DNA from: Psychroserpens sp. NJDZ02
GTDB taxonomy: Bacteria; Bacteroidota; Bacteroidia; Flavobacteriales; Flavobacteriaceae
DNA: 64,000 nucleotides
Assembly: GCF_004843725.1 (NCBI RefSeq)
Contig: NZ_CP039451.1
Coordinates: 4,098,001-4,162,000 of the forward strand
Direction: 5' to 3'
The position numbers and the translations under genes were made by a program. This document shows positions 29,405 through 37,054 of the stretch, in pieces; the first letter of the stretch is position 1, and each line of letters starts with the position of its first letter. Below the pieces are notes generated by a model that was not told where the DNA came from, did no database searches, and was given only the letters and a program-made list of their open reading frames with translations.

Positions 29405-30238
29405 CTAATAATAGCATTCATAGTGATATCTATAAACACCTTCACTATCGTAATAAGTAATAATTACTTTGTCTTCGTTATCATAATTGTATAAACGATA
29501 ACTAGAACTTCCTGTTTTAATATTTGTAAACTCAACTTTATCTAACTTATCGTTTTTATAAATAAACACATAAATCCCTCCAAAACGTATTATCTCTTTA
29601 TTGTCTTTAAGCCGACTAAGACTAGTAATAAGAACTAATCTATTGTCAACATAGGTAAAATTATATTCATCATTTGAGGCAAAAGGACGCGGTATCGTTA
29701 TTTTTTTTTTGCGTGATTTATTATCCCACTCATAATAATAACCAAAATCTTTATCTATTGATTTAAGTTGGTTTTTCGTATCATATTCAAAATTATAAGT
29801 TGAAAGAACCCCACCCTTATCATCAGTATAATCAATAGATCTTGTTTTATTCAATGTATTATAATGAAACATTAAACTATATTCTTTTTGGACCTCCTGA
29901 GATTCGTTAATCTCTTTCACTTTAATCTCCTTAGGAACAATAGAATCTGAATACGTATAAATAAGCTTATCAAGCTTATTATTTGTGTTATTAATTTTGA
30001 ACCTTAAGCCTTTATAATCTCTAGAAATCACACGCCCAAAACGATCATAATTAACAACATATCGAATACGCTTATTAAGAGGTTTTGTTCTAACAATATA
30101 ATTAATCTTAGAATAAGGAGATTTTTCAATACCCTCAATTGTATTAGTAATAATATCATATCCACCTATATCGTAAAATTCCTGACTATTAACATTTAAA
30201 GAGCTTAGAACTATTAAAAATTTAAAAAGTGTTTTCTT
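29405..30238 (-). pseudogene. Array copy 7: YD-repeat-like putative immunity gene with its start codon lost (ATG to AAG)
   Basis: The frame is open for 277 codons from 30238, the position of ATG in siblings, but codon 1 reads AAG (plus strand CTT at 30236-30238). The conserved signal peptide KTLFKFLIVLSSLNVNSQ follows. The only in-frame alternative I see is a GTG at 30031, which would drop the signal peptide and about 70 residues. Two of the family cysteines are also gone: position 22 is Tyr (QEFYDIGG) and the GC near 91 is replaced (INNTNNKLDK). The tail HYECYY is kept. Subfamily B. Probably inactive, or initiated very weakly. Confidence 0.8.
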
Positions 30239-30246
30239 GTTTTATA

Positions 30247-31080
30247 CTAATAATAGCATTCATAGTGCCCATCATAAACACCTTTACCATTGTAATTAGT
30301 AATAATTAATTTGTCCTCGTTGTCATAATTGTATACACTTATATTGGAACCACCATATTTAATATTTTCGTGTGTAATTTTATCTAATTTACCATTTTTG
30401 TAAGTATAGAAATCCTTACCTTGACTGCGTATTTTATCTTTATTATTTTTTAACCGTCTAGTAAATGTAACAGTTACTATTTTATTGTTAACATAAGTAA
30501 AATCGTATTCTTTAACTGAATAAAAGGGATCTTGTATTGTTATTTTTTTTATACAGGAATTATCATCCCACTCATAATAATATTTAATATACCCCTTATT
30601 TATCAATGTCATTTGGCTCTTCTTATCATACTCTAGACTAAAGCTAGAAAGCACTGCCCCCTTATCATCAATATACTCTATAGATTTTGTTTTATTAAAT
30701 TTATTATAATAGAACATAATACTATATTCTTTACGTGAATCTTTAACCTTTATTTCTTTAGGGGCGATAGTATCGGAATACTTATAATTAGCATTTTCTA
30801 TTTCAGAACAACCTGTTTCTACATCTTCCCCTCCATAGATATTTCCATTACCTCTAAAATCTACATTTATTAAGCGACCAAAATCATCGTAATAATAGAT
30901 ACTTCGAGTCCTTTCCTTAGGAGGTTTATCATTATTAATATACTTAATTTTAGAAAAAGAAACTTTATCAATCCCTATAATTGTGTGAGAAATAAAATCA
31001 TACTCACCAAATTCACATAGTCTTTGACTATGTATACTTAAAGAACTTAAGACTATTAAAAATTTTAAAAGACATTTCAT
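30247..31080 (-). CDS. Array copy 6: secreted YD-repeat-like putative immunity protein
   Basis: 277 aa, signal peptide MKCLLKFLIVLSSLSIHSQ. Contains FGEYDFISHTIIGIDKVSFSKIKYIN, YYDDFGRLINVDFRGNGNIYGGEDVETGC, YYYEWDDNSCIKKITI (a unique extra cysteine where siblings have Arg) and GHYECYY. It has no near-identical partner in the array, so it is one of the more private variants. Its last codons are followed after 8 bp by the former start of copy 7. Confidence 0.8.
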   Translation of the reverse strand: MKCLLKFLIVLSSLSIHSQRLCEFGEYDFISHTIIGIDKVSFSKIKYINNDKPPKERTRSIYYYDDFGRLINVDFRGNGNIYGGEDVETGCSEIENANYKYSDTIAPKEIKVKDSRKEYSIMFYYNKFNKTKSIEYIDDKGAVLSSFSLEYDKKSQMTLINKGYIKYYYEWDDNSCIKKITIQDPFYSVKEYDFTYVNNKIVTVTFTRRLKNNKDKIRSQGKDFYTYKNGKLDKITHENIKYGGSNISVYNYDNEDKLIITNYNGKGVYDGHYECYY

Positions 31081-31089
31081 GTGTTTTTA

Positions 31090-31923
31090 CTAATAATAGC
31101 ATTCATAGTGCCCCCAATAAACACCTTCACCCGAGTATTTAGTTATAATTAATTTATCTACGTTATCATAATTGTATATCGTCGTATGAGAACCACCATA
31201 CTTTATATTCTTAAACACAATTTTATCTAATTTATCATTTTTATAAGTGTAGAGATACTTAGCATGACTGCGTATCTTATCCTTATTCTTTTTTAATCGT
31301 CCCGTTACTGTGACAGTTTCTATTCTATTATTAGCATACTTAAAATCGTACTCCTTAACCATATAAAAGCGATCCGGAATTACAATTTTTTTTATACGAG
31401 AATCATCATCCCACTCATAATAATATTCAATATTACCTTTATCTATCTCTGTCAGTTGACCTTTCTTATTATACACTAGATTATAACTTGAACGTACTGC
31501 CCCCTTATAATCTATATATTCTATAGATTTTTTTTTATTAAATTTATTATAAGAAAGCAAAATACTATATTCCTTACGTGTGTCTTTGACCTTTATCTCT
31601 TTAGGAACAATAGTATCAGAATACTCATAACTAGAACTTTCTATTTCATAACAACCTGTTTCTACATCTTCACCTGTAAAAATATAACCATTACCTTTAA
31701 AATCTACATTTATCAAACGTCCAAAATCATCATAGTTATACTCATACCTAAATCTTTCCTTAAGCGATTTATCATTATCAACATACTTAATTTTAGAAAA
31801 AGACACTCTATCAACCCCTATAATTGTGTGGGTAATAAAATCATACTCACCAAGTTCACATAGTCTTTGACTATACACGCTTAAAGAACTTATAACTATT
31901 AAAAATATAAAAAGACCTTTCAT
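31090..31923 (-). CDS. Array copy 5: secreted YD-repeat-like putative immunity protein
   Basis: 277 aa, signal peptide MKGLFIFLIVISSLSVYSQ. The N-terminal half from GNGYIFTGEDVETGC to LLSYNKFNK is identical to copy 13, and the tail SGEGVYWGHYECYY is shared as well, but the segment between (KKSIEYIDYKGAVRSS to KYGGSHTTIYNYDN) differs. This points to recombination at the YNKFNK motif and again near the C-terminus. Third gene of the first B-c-d block. Confidence 0.8.
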   Translation of the reverse strand: MKGLFIFLIVISSLSVYSQRLCELGEYDFITHTIIGVDRVSFSKIKYVDNDKSLKERFRYEYNYDDFGRLINVDFKGNGYIFTGEDVETGCYEIESSSYEYSDTIVPKEIKVKDTRKEYSILLSYNKFNKKKSIEYIDYKGAVRSSYNLVYNKKGQLTEIDKGNIEYYYEWDDDSRIKKIVIPDRFYMVKEYDFKYANNRIETVTVTGRLKKNKDKIRSHAKYLYTYKNDKLDKIVFKNIKYGGSHTTIYNYDNVDKLIITKYSGEGVYWGHYECYY

Positions 31924-31932
31924 GTGTTTTCT

Positions 31933-32763
31933 TTAATAATAGCATTCATAATGATTCCTATAAACACCTTTACTATTGTAATTAGTAATAATTAATTTAT
32001 CTTCATTATCATAATTATATACACGCATATCTGACCATCCAAAAGTAATATTCTTAAACTCAATTTTATCTATTTTACTATTTTTATAAGTGTATAGAAA
32101 CTTACCTTCAAGACTTATATGATCTTTATTTTTTTTAGACCGACCAGTGTATACAACATTTTCGATTCTATCGCTAACATAAGTAAAGCTATATTCGTTA
32201 ATTGTATAAAAGGGATCTGGCATTGTTATTTTTTTTATACGTGATTGATCATCCCAGTCATAATAATAATTATACCCTTTATCTATTAATGTCAATTGAT
32301 TTTTATTATCATATTCAAAATTAAAACTTGAAAATTTTTCTCCCTTATCATCAGTATACTCCATAGTTTTTATTTTATTAATTTTATTATAAGAAATCAT
32401 AATACTATATTCCTTGCGAGTATCTTTAACCTTTATCTCTTTAGGAGCAATAGTATCCGAATAGGTATAACTAGCATTTTCTATTTCATAACAACCTGTT
32501 TCTAAATCTTCTCCTCCATAAAGATGACCATTAGACTTAAAATCTACATTTATTAAGCGACCAAAATCATCATAGTAATACACATATCTAACCCTTTCCT
32601 CAACAGGCCTATCATTATCAACAAGCCTAATTTTAGAAAAAGACACTCTATCAATCCCGATAATTGTGTGGGTAATAAAATCATAATCGCCAAGTTCGCA
32701 TAGTCTTTGACTATGTACACTTAAAGAACTTATAACTATTAAAAATTTTAAAAAACCTTTCAT
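31933..32763 (-). CDS. Array copy 4: secreted YD-repeat-like putative immunity protein
   Basis: 276 aa, signal peptide MKGFLKFLIVISSLSVHSQ. About 95% identical to copy 12 (24203-25033) by eye across the full length. It keeps Cys22, Cys90-91, YYYDWDDQSRIKKITMPD and NHYECYY. Second gene of the first B-c-d block. Confidence 0.8.
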   Translation of the reverse strand: MKGFLKFLIVISSLSVHSQRLCELGDYDFITHTIIGIDRVSFSKIRLVDNDRPVEERVRYVYYYDDFGRLINVDFKSNGHLYGGEDLETGCYEIENASYTYSDTIAPKEIKVKDTRKEYSIMISYNKINKIKTMEYTDDKGEKFSSFNFEYDNKNQLTLIDKGYNYYYDWDDQSRIKKITMPDPFYTINEYSFTYVSDRIENVVYTGRSKKNKDHISLEGKFLYTYKNSKIDKIEFKNITFGWSDMRVYNYDNEDKLIITNYNSKGVYRNHYECYY

Positions 32764-32772
32764 GTATTTTCC

Positions 32773-33615
32773 TTAATAATAGCATTCATAATGACATTCG
32801 TAAATACCTTGCTCATCGTAAAAAGTAATAATTACTTTGTCTTCGTTATCATAATTGTATAAACGATAACTAGAATTTCCTGTTTTAATATCAGTATACT
32901 CAACTTTATCTAACTTATCGTTTATATATATAAACACATCAGTCCCTCCAAAACGTATTATCTCTTTATTGTCTTTAAGCCGACTAAAACATGTAATAGT
33001 AGCTAATCTATTGTCAACATAAGTGAAATTATATTCATCATTTGAGGCAAAAGGACGCGGTATCGTTATTTTTTTTATCCGTGATTTATTATCCCATTCA
33101 TAATAATAACCAAAATCTTTATCTATTGATTTAAGCTGGTTTTTCTTATCATATTCAAAATTATAAGTTGAAAATATTTCTCCTTTATTATCAGTATAAT
33201 CAATAGATTTTGTTTTATTATGTGTATTATAATGAAACATAAAACTATATTCCTCTTGAGTGCCTTGGTATTCATTAACCTCTTTAATCTTGACCTCCTT
33301 AGGTATAATAGAGTCTGAATATGTATAAATAGCTTTATCTAATTCCTTACAGCCTTCAATCAGGTTTTCATTACTATAACCATTACCTTTAGAATCTATA
33401 GTAATCACGCGCCCAAAACGATCATAATTAATAACATATTGCACACGATTCTTAATTGGTTTTGTTTTGTCCACGTATTTAACCTTAGAGTAAGGAAATT
33501 TATCAATCCCCTTTATTGTGTTGGAAATAAAATCATATGTACCAAAACCGCATAATTCCTGACTATTAACACTTAAAGAGCTTAGAACTATTAAAAATAT
33601 AAAAAGAGCTTTCAT
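32773..33615 (-). CDS. Array copy 3: secreted YD-repeat-like putative immunity protein, subfamily B
   Basis: 280 aa, signal peptide MKALFIFLIVLSSLSVNSQ. The N-terminal half matches copy 10 (LCGFGTYDFISNTIKGIDKF to PKEVKIKE). The C-terminal half matches copy 7 (KKITIPRPFASNDEYNFTY, LKDNKEIIRFGG). It is therefore a mosaic of two subfamily-B lineages. Tail is CHYECYY, with an additional Cys. First gene of the first B-c-d block. Confidence 0.8.
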   Translation of the reverse strand: MKALFIFLIVLSSLSVNSQELCGFGTYDFISNTIKGIDKFPYSKVKYVDKTKPIKNRVQYVINYDRFGRVITIDSKGNGYSNENLIEGCKELDKAIYTYSDSIIPKEVKIKEVNEYQGTQEEYSFMFHYNTHNKTKSIDYTDNKGEIFSTYNFEYDKKNQLKSIDKDFGYYYEWDNKSRIKKITIPRPFASNDEYNFTYVDNRLATITCFSRLKDNKEIIRFGGTDVFIYINDKLDKVEYTDIKTGNSSYRLYNYDNEDKVIITFYDEQGIYECHYECYY

Positions 33616-33624
33616 GTGTTTTCT

Positions 33625-34458
33625 TTAATAATAGCATTCATAATGACTCTCATAAACACCTTTACTATCGTAATCAGTGATAATTAATTTATCTTCGTTA
33701 TCATAATTGTAAATAGTCATATCGGACTTTCCATAGGTAATATTGCTGTACATAATCTTATCTAATTTATCGTTTTTATAAGTGTAGGAATACGTACTAC
33801 GTAAAATTATATCATCTTTATTATCTTTAGACCGAGCAGTAAATTTAATAGTTGCGATTCTATTGTTAACATAATCAAAACTGTATTCGTAAATTGTATA
33901 AAAGAGATCAGGTATTGTTATTTTTTTTATACGAGAACTATTATCCCACTCGTAATAATATTTAATAGCCCCCTTATTCACCACCGTCAATTGGTTTTTC
34001 TCATTATATTCTAGATTAAAGATTGAACCTATTACCCCCTTAGCATCAGTATACTCTATCTTTGTAATTTTATTATATTTATTATAATACAGCATGTAAT
34101 TATATTTTTCACGTGTATTTTCAACCTTTATCTCTTTAGGAATAATAGTATCGGAATATTGATAAGTAACATTTTCCACTTCATAACAACCAGTTTCTAT
34201 ATTTTCTCCACCATAAAAATGACCATTACCCTTATAATCAGCATTTATTAAGCGACCAAAATCATCATAGTAATTGATATATCTTACCCTTTCGTTAAGA
34301 GGCTCATTGTTATTAACATACTCAATTTTAGAAAAAGAGCCTTTATCAATCCCTATAATTGTATTAGTAATAAAATCATACTCTCCAAGTTCGCATAGTC
34401 TTTGGCTATGTACACTTAAAGAACTTATAACTATTAAAAATTTAAAAAGACCTTTCAT
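33625..34458 (-). CDS. Array copy 2: secreted YD-repeat-like putative immunity protein, mosaic
   Basis: 277 aa, signal peptide MKGLFKFLIVISSLSVHSQ. The N-terminal half to about residue 140 (KGSFSKIEYVNNNEPLNERV, YKGNGHFYGGENIETGC, NKYNKITKIEYTDAKG) is that of copies 1 and 8. From GVIGS onward it is that of copy 14 (NKGAIKYYYEWDNSSRIKKI, YSNITYGKSDMTIYNYDNED). The switch lies near 34040 and is the clearest chimera in the array. Confidence 0.8.
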   Translation of the reverse strand: MKGLFKFLIVISSLSVHSQRLCELGEYDFITNTIIGIDKGSFSKIEYVNNNEPLNERVRYINYYDDFGRLINADYKGNGHFYGGENIETGCYEVENVTYQYSDTIIPKEIKVENTREKYNYMLYYNKYNKITKIEYTDAKGVIGSIFNLEYNEKNQLTVVNKGAIKYYYEWDNSSRIKKITIPDLFYTIYEYSFDYVNNRIATIKFTARSKDNKDDIILRSTYSYTYKNDKLDKIMYSNITYGKSDMTIYNYDNEDKLIITDYDSKGVYESHYECYY

Positions 34459-34467
34459 CTGTTTTCC

Positions 34468-35301
34468 TTAATAATAGCATTCATAATGACTCTCATAAAC
34501 ACCTTTACTATCGTATTCAGTTATAATTAATTTATCCTCGTCATCATAATTGTATACACGCATATTGGACCATCCAAATGCTGTATTATTAAACACAATT
34601 TTATCTAATTTATCATTTTTGTAAGTGTAAGAGTACTTCCCATGATAAGGTATATCATCTTTACTATCCTTATACCGAACAATATATTCAATAGTTGCCA
34701 TTCTATTTTTAATATAAGTAAAGTTATATTCTGTAATTAGATAAAAGCGATCAGGGATTGTGATTTTTTTTATACGAGAATTATCATCCCACTCGTAATA
34801 ATATTTAAGATATCCCTTATCTACCATTGTTAATTGATTTTCCTCATTATATTCTAGATTAAAGGTCGAACGTATTTCTCCCTTAGCATCAGTATACTCT
34901 ATCTTTGTAATTTTATTATATTTATTATAATAGAGCATGTAATTATATTTTTCACGTGTATTTTCAACCTTTATCTCTTTAGGAATAATAGTATCGGAAT
35001 ATTGATAAGTAACATTTTCCACTTCATAACAACCAGTTTCTATATTTTCTCCACCATAAAAATGACCATTACCCTTATAATCAGCATTTATTAAGCGACC
35101 AAAATCATCATAGTAATTGATATATCTTACCCTTTCGTTAAGAGGCTCATTGTTATTAACATACTCAATTTTAGAAAAAGAGCCTTTATCAATCCCTATA
35201 ATTGTATGAGTAATAAAATCATACTCTCCAAGTTCGCATAGTCTTTGACTATACACATTTAAAAAGCTTAAGACTATTAAAAATTTTAAAAGTGATTTCA
35301 T
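34468..35301 (-). CDS. Array copy 1: secreted YD-repeat-like putative immunity protein, next to the effector
   Basis: 277 aa and the first paralog after the effector-like gene, 25 bp downstream of it. Signal peptide MKSLLKFLIVLSFLNVYSQ, then Cys22. The body is built of RHS/YD-like beta-hairpin units: YDDFGRLINADYKGNG, YNKYNKITKIEYTDAKG, YNEENQLTMVDKG, YYYEWDDNSRIKKITI, YTYKNDKLDKIVF and YNYDDEDKLIITEYDSKG. Cys91 and terminal ECYY (Cys275) are conserved through the family. Sec export and paired cysteines suit a periplasmic protein. By position it is the best candidate for the cognate immunity protein; it is almost identical to copy 8. Family name unknown to me. Confidence 0.82.
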   Translation of the reverse strand: MKSLLKFLIVLSFLNVYSQRLCELGEYDFITHTIIGIDKGSFSKIEYVNNNEPLNERVRYINYYDDFGRLINADYKGNGHFYGGENIETGCYEVENVTYQYSDTIIPKEIKVENTREKYNYMLYYNKYNKITKIEYTDAKGEIRSTFNLEYNEENQLTMVDKGYLKYYYEWDDNSRIKKITIPDRFYLITEYNFTYIKNRMATIEYIVRYKDSKDDIPYHGKYSYTYKNDKLDKIVFNNTAFGWSNMRVYNYDDEDKLIITEYDSKGVYESHYECYY

Positions 35302-35326
35302 ATATTTTTATTAGTTATGTAATTTA

Positions 35327-36211
35327 CTAAAGTTCTTTTGGCGCAGAAGGTTGTGAATCCTTCAAGATTGGTCCAGAAGTTTTTATTGTACTAAGAGCTT
35401 TTTCATTATCAACCGGGTATAAGCCTAAATACGTTTCTTCCGCATTATAAACCTTTCTTTTACTAAAATTGTCTTGAATATTATCAACAACGTCAATATC
35501 TATATGTATTGTTGATTGAGACTCTCTTAAAATATTATCTTCATATACCTTAATTATATTGTCTAAAAATTCTTCTGCAGCCTGAGCCGTATTACGAGTT
35601 CCATATAATCCTTGATTGTCATAAATATATTTTTGACTTCTTGTTGAAAGATCAGATCTAACGTAATACTGAAGACCTGTACCAAGCGCCTCACAACCAA
35701 CAGTATTAAAAAATAATGCTCCTACATGAAAAAACCGGTTTCCTCCAGGTAAAATATTACCATTTTTATCCGTATTACCTGCAATATCTGGATCATAAAT
35801 CCTTAATCCATTATGTCCTCTACCGTTATAATTTTGCTTACCAGCATGAAATATTTCGGGTAATCTCAAATCGTACTTTTTTAAATTTTTAAAAACAGTT
35901 TCAATTCTTTTTTTATTTTTTTGAGAGTCTGCCATATTTTCATTATCCCCTTCACTATCATCATTTTTTCTTATTAAATAACCATGATATGATTTTGCTC
36001 TTGCAGGTGAAGAATTATCTGTATCACTAGATACAGATGTATAATAATAACACTTATTTCTAATAGTCATTTTAATAACACTTAATATAGTGGTACCATC
36101 ATTATAAATTCTAACCATATGAATATGGATTCTTATTATATCACTCTCAACTTCTGGTAGTTCAAATTGAAGTATTTCATTTGGGTAATCTCTTAATGTT
36201 ATTGTTCCCAT
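35327..36211 (-). CDS. Putative T6SS effector with an H-x-G-x7-GC motif
   Basis: 294 aa, no signal peptide, directly downstream of the TssD gene (2 bp apart) and upstream of the exported paralog array, which is the layout of a T6SS effector. Residues about 115-185 contain IFHAGKQNYNGRGHNGLRIYDP and FFHVGALFFNTVGCEALGTG. His162 and Cys173 in HVGALFFNTVGC match, in spacing, the H-x-G-x5-T-x-G-C signature I associate with DUF5675 and, more loosely, L,D-transpeptidase-like folds. That would fit a cell-wall target in the periplasm. The N-terminal 80 residues and C-terminal 90 are not recognised. Effector status is inferred from context. Confidence 0.6.
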   Translation of the reverse strand: MGTITLRDYPNEILQFELPEVESDIIRIHIHMVRIYNDGTTILSVIKMTIRNKCYYYTSVSSDTDNSSPARAKSYHGYLIRKNDDSEGDNENMADSQKNKKRIETVFKNLKKYDLRLPEIFHAGKQNYNGRGHNGLRIYDPDIAGNTDKNGNILPGGNRFFHVGALFFNTVGCEALGTGLQYYVRSDLSTRSQKYIYDNQGLYGTRNTAQAAEEFLDNIIKVYEDNILRESQSTIHIDIDVVDNIQDNFSKRKVYNAEETYLGLYPVDNEKALSTIKTSGPILKDSQPSAPKEL

Positions 36212-36213
36212 AG

Positions 36214-36912
36214 TTAGTTTTGTTGTTGTTTAACAGCTTTTAGTTTAACCTTAGTAAAATTATCATTTAAGACAATATCCCGAATAATATCATCTTCCAT
36301 CCATTCCCCATTGTACTCAAAATCTAGGGCGCTATTATCTAAATCTATATCCGAAATCTCACCCTGCGTATTTTCAGAATTAATAACAAGATAAATTTCT
36401 TGATTCTCTTTAATCGTTTTTTCTTCTATAATATTGTTCTCTAAATCTTCAATATGATAACTTAATAATTTAGGCTCAGCATTATCAAGAACAGTATCTT
36501 CCGCATTAGCCTCCAAATCTGTAACCTTCCAATACCACTCAAAGATCTTAACACCATCTTGCAACATTATTGCTGGAGACAGACGTAAAAACGATTGCAT
36601 GGGTTGGCTGTTTATCCCATCAAATTTTTCTTGAAATTGTAAACAATAGACGTCTAAAAGCTCAATCTTTCTTGTTTTTCCAAATACAAACGATTGAGAA
36701 ATTTCTATTTTCGCTTTTGACAACATATCGCCTGACGTCATCCATTCAAAAAATAGGGGATCCTTAATAGATTCGATGACAATATCAAACTGTCCTCCTG
36801 TGGTTGTTGCCGACGGATACCCGCTAGCACTAGATTTTTGGTTAAATTTAAAACCAAATTTTAAGACATTAAAAACCTTATCTTCTATATATAGTTTTGC
36901 TGAAATACTCAT
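36214..36912 (-). CDS. tssD: T6SS tube protein TssD/Hcp with a C-terminal extension
   Basis: The first 132 residues match the Bacteroidota TssD (Hcp) pattern: MSISAKLYIEDKVFNVL, SSASGYPSATTTGGQFDIVIES, FFEWMTSGDMLSKAKIEI, LDVYCLQFQEKFDG and MQSFLRLSPAIM. Hcp rings form the inner tube and carry effectors in the lumen. About 100 more residues follow (KLLSYHIEDLENNI, YLVINSENTQGEI, DFEYNGEWMEDDIIRD), an Ig-like beta domain seen on cargo-type TssD proteins. I start at ATG 36912; the frame is open to a TTG at 36933, but MSISAKL is the family N-terminus. It heads the effector/immunity train. No other tss gene is in the window. Confidence 0.85.
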   Translation of the reverse strand: MSISAKLYIEDKVFNVLKFGFKFNQKSSASGYPSATTTGGQFDIVIESIKDPLFFEWMTSGDMLSKAKIEISQSFVFGKTRKIELLDVYCLQFQEKFDGINSQPMQSFLRLSPAIMLQDGVKIFEWYWKVTDLEANAEDTVLDNAEPKLLSYHIEDLENNIIEEKTIKENQEIYLVINSENTQGEISDIDLDNSALDFEYNGEWMEDDIIRDIVLNDNFTKVKLKAVKQQQN

Positions 36913-36930
36913 AGTTATATTTAATGAAGG

Positions 36931-36960
36931 CAAAATAAAGTTTTATCTTATAACTATCAA
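36931..36960 (-). promoter_or_regulatory. Candidate Bacteroidota promoter for the tssD train
   Basis: Read on the minus strand: TTG (36958-36960), 19 bases, TTATTTTG (36931-36938). This is the TTG-N19-TAnnTTTG form with one mismatch in the -7 box, 18 bp before the tssD ATG. It is the only such match I see between tssD and the lpdA terminator. Confidence 0.45.
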
Positions 36961-36983
36961 TCTATTACCCATTTATTTATCAA

Positions 36984-37012
36984 AAAAAAAGCAAACCGTT
37001 CGGTTTGCTTTT
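36984..37012 (-). terminator. Terminator after lpdA
   Basis: AAAAGCAAACCG-AA-CGGTTTGCTTTTTTTTT on the minus strand: an 8-9 bp stem plus a T9 run, about 40 bp after the lpdA stop. It separates the housekeeping gene from the T6SS-linked train. Confidence 0.85.
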
Positions 37013-37054
37013 AATATTATACGTTTTTCGCGGTTGCGACTTTAAATCTGCTAT

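Noticed and set aside
20852..35301. RHS/YD-repeat toxin split into pieces
   Set aside because: Each unit has its own start, signal peptide, stop and the same length of about 277 aa; there is no RHS core motif or C-terminal toxin domain.
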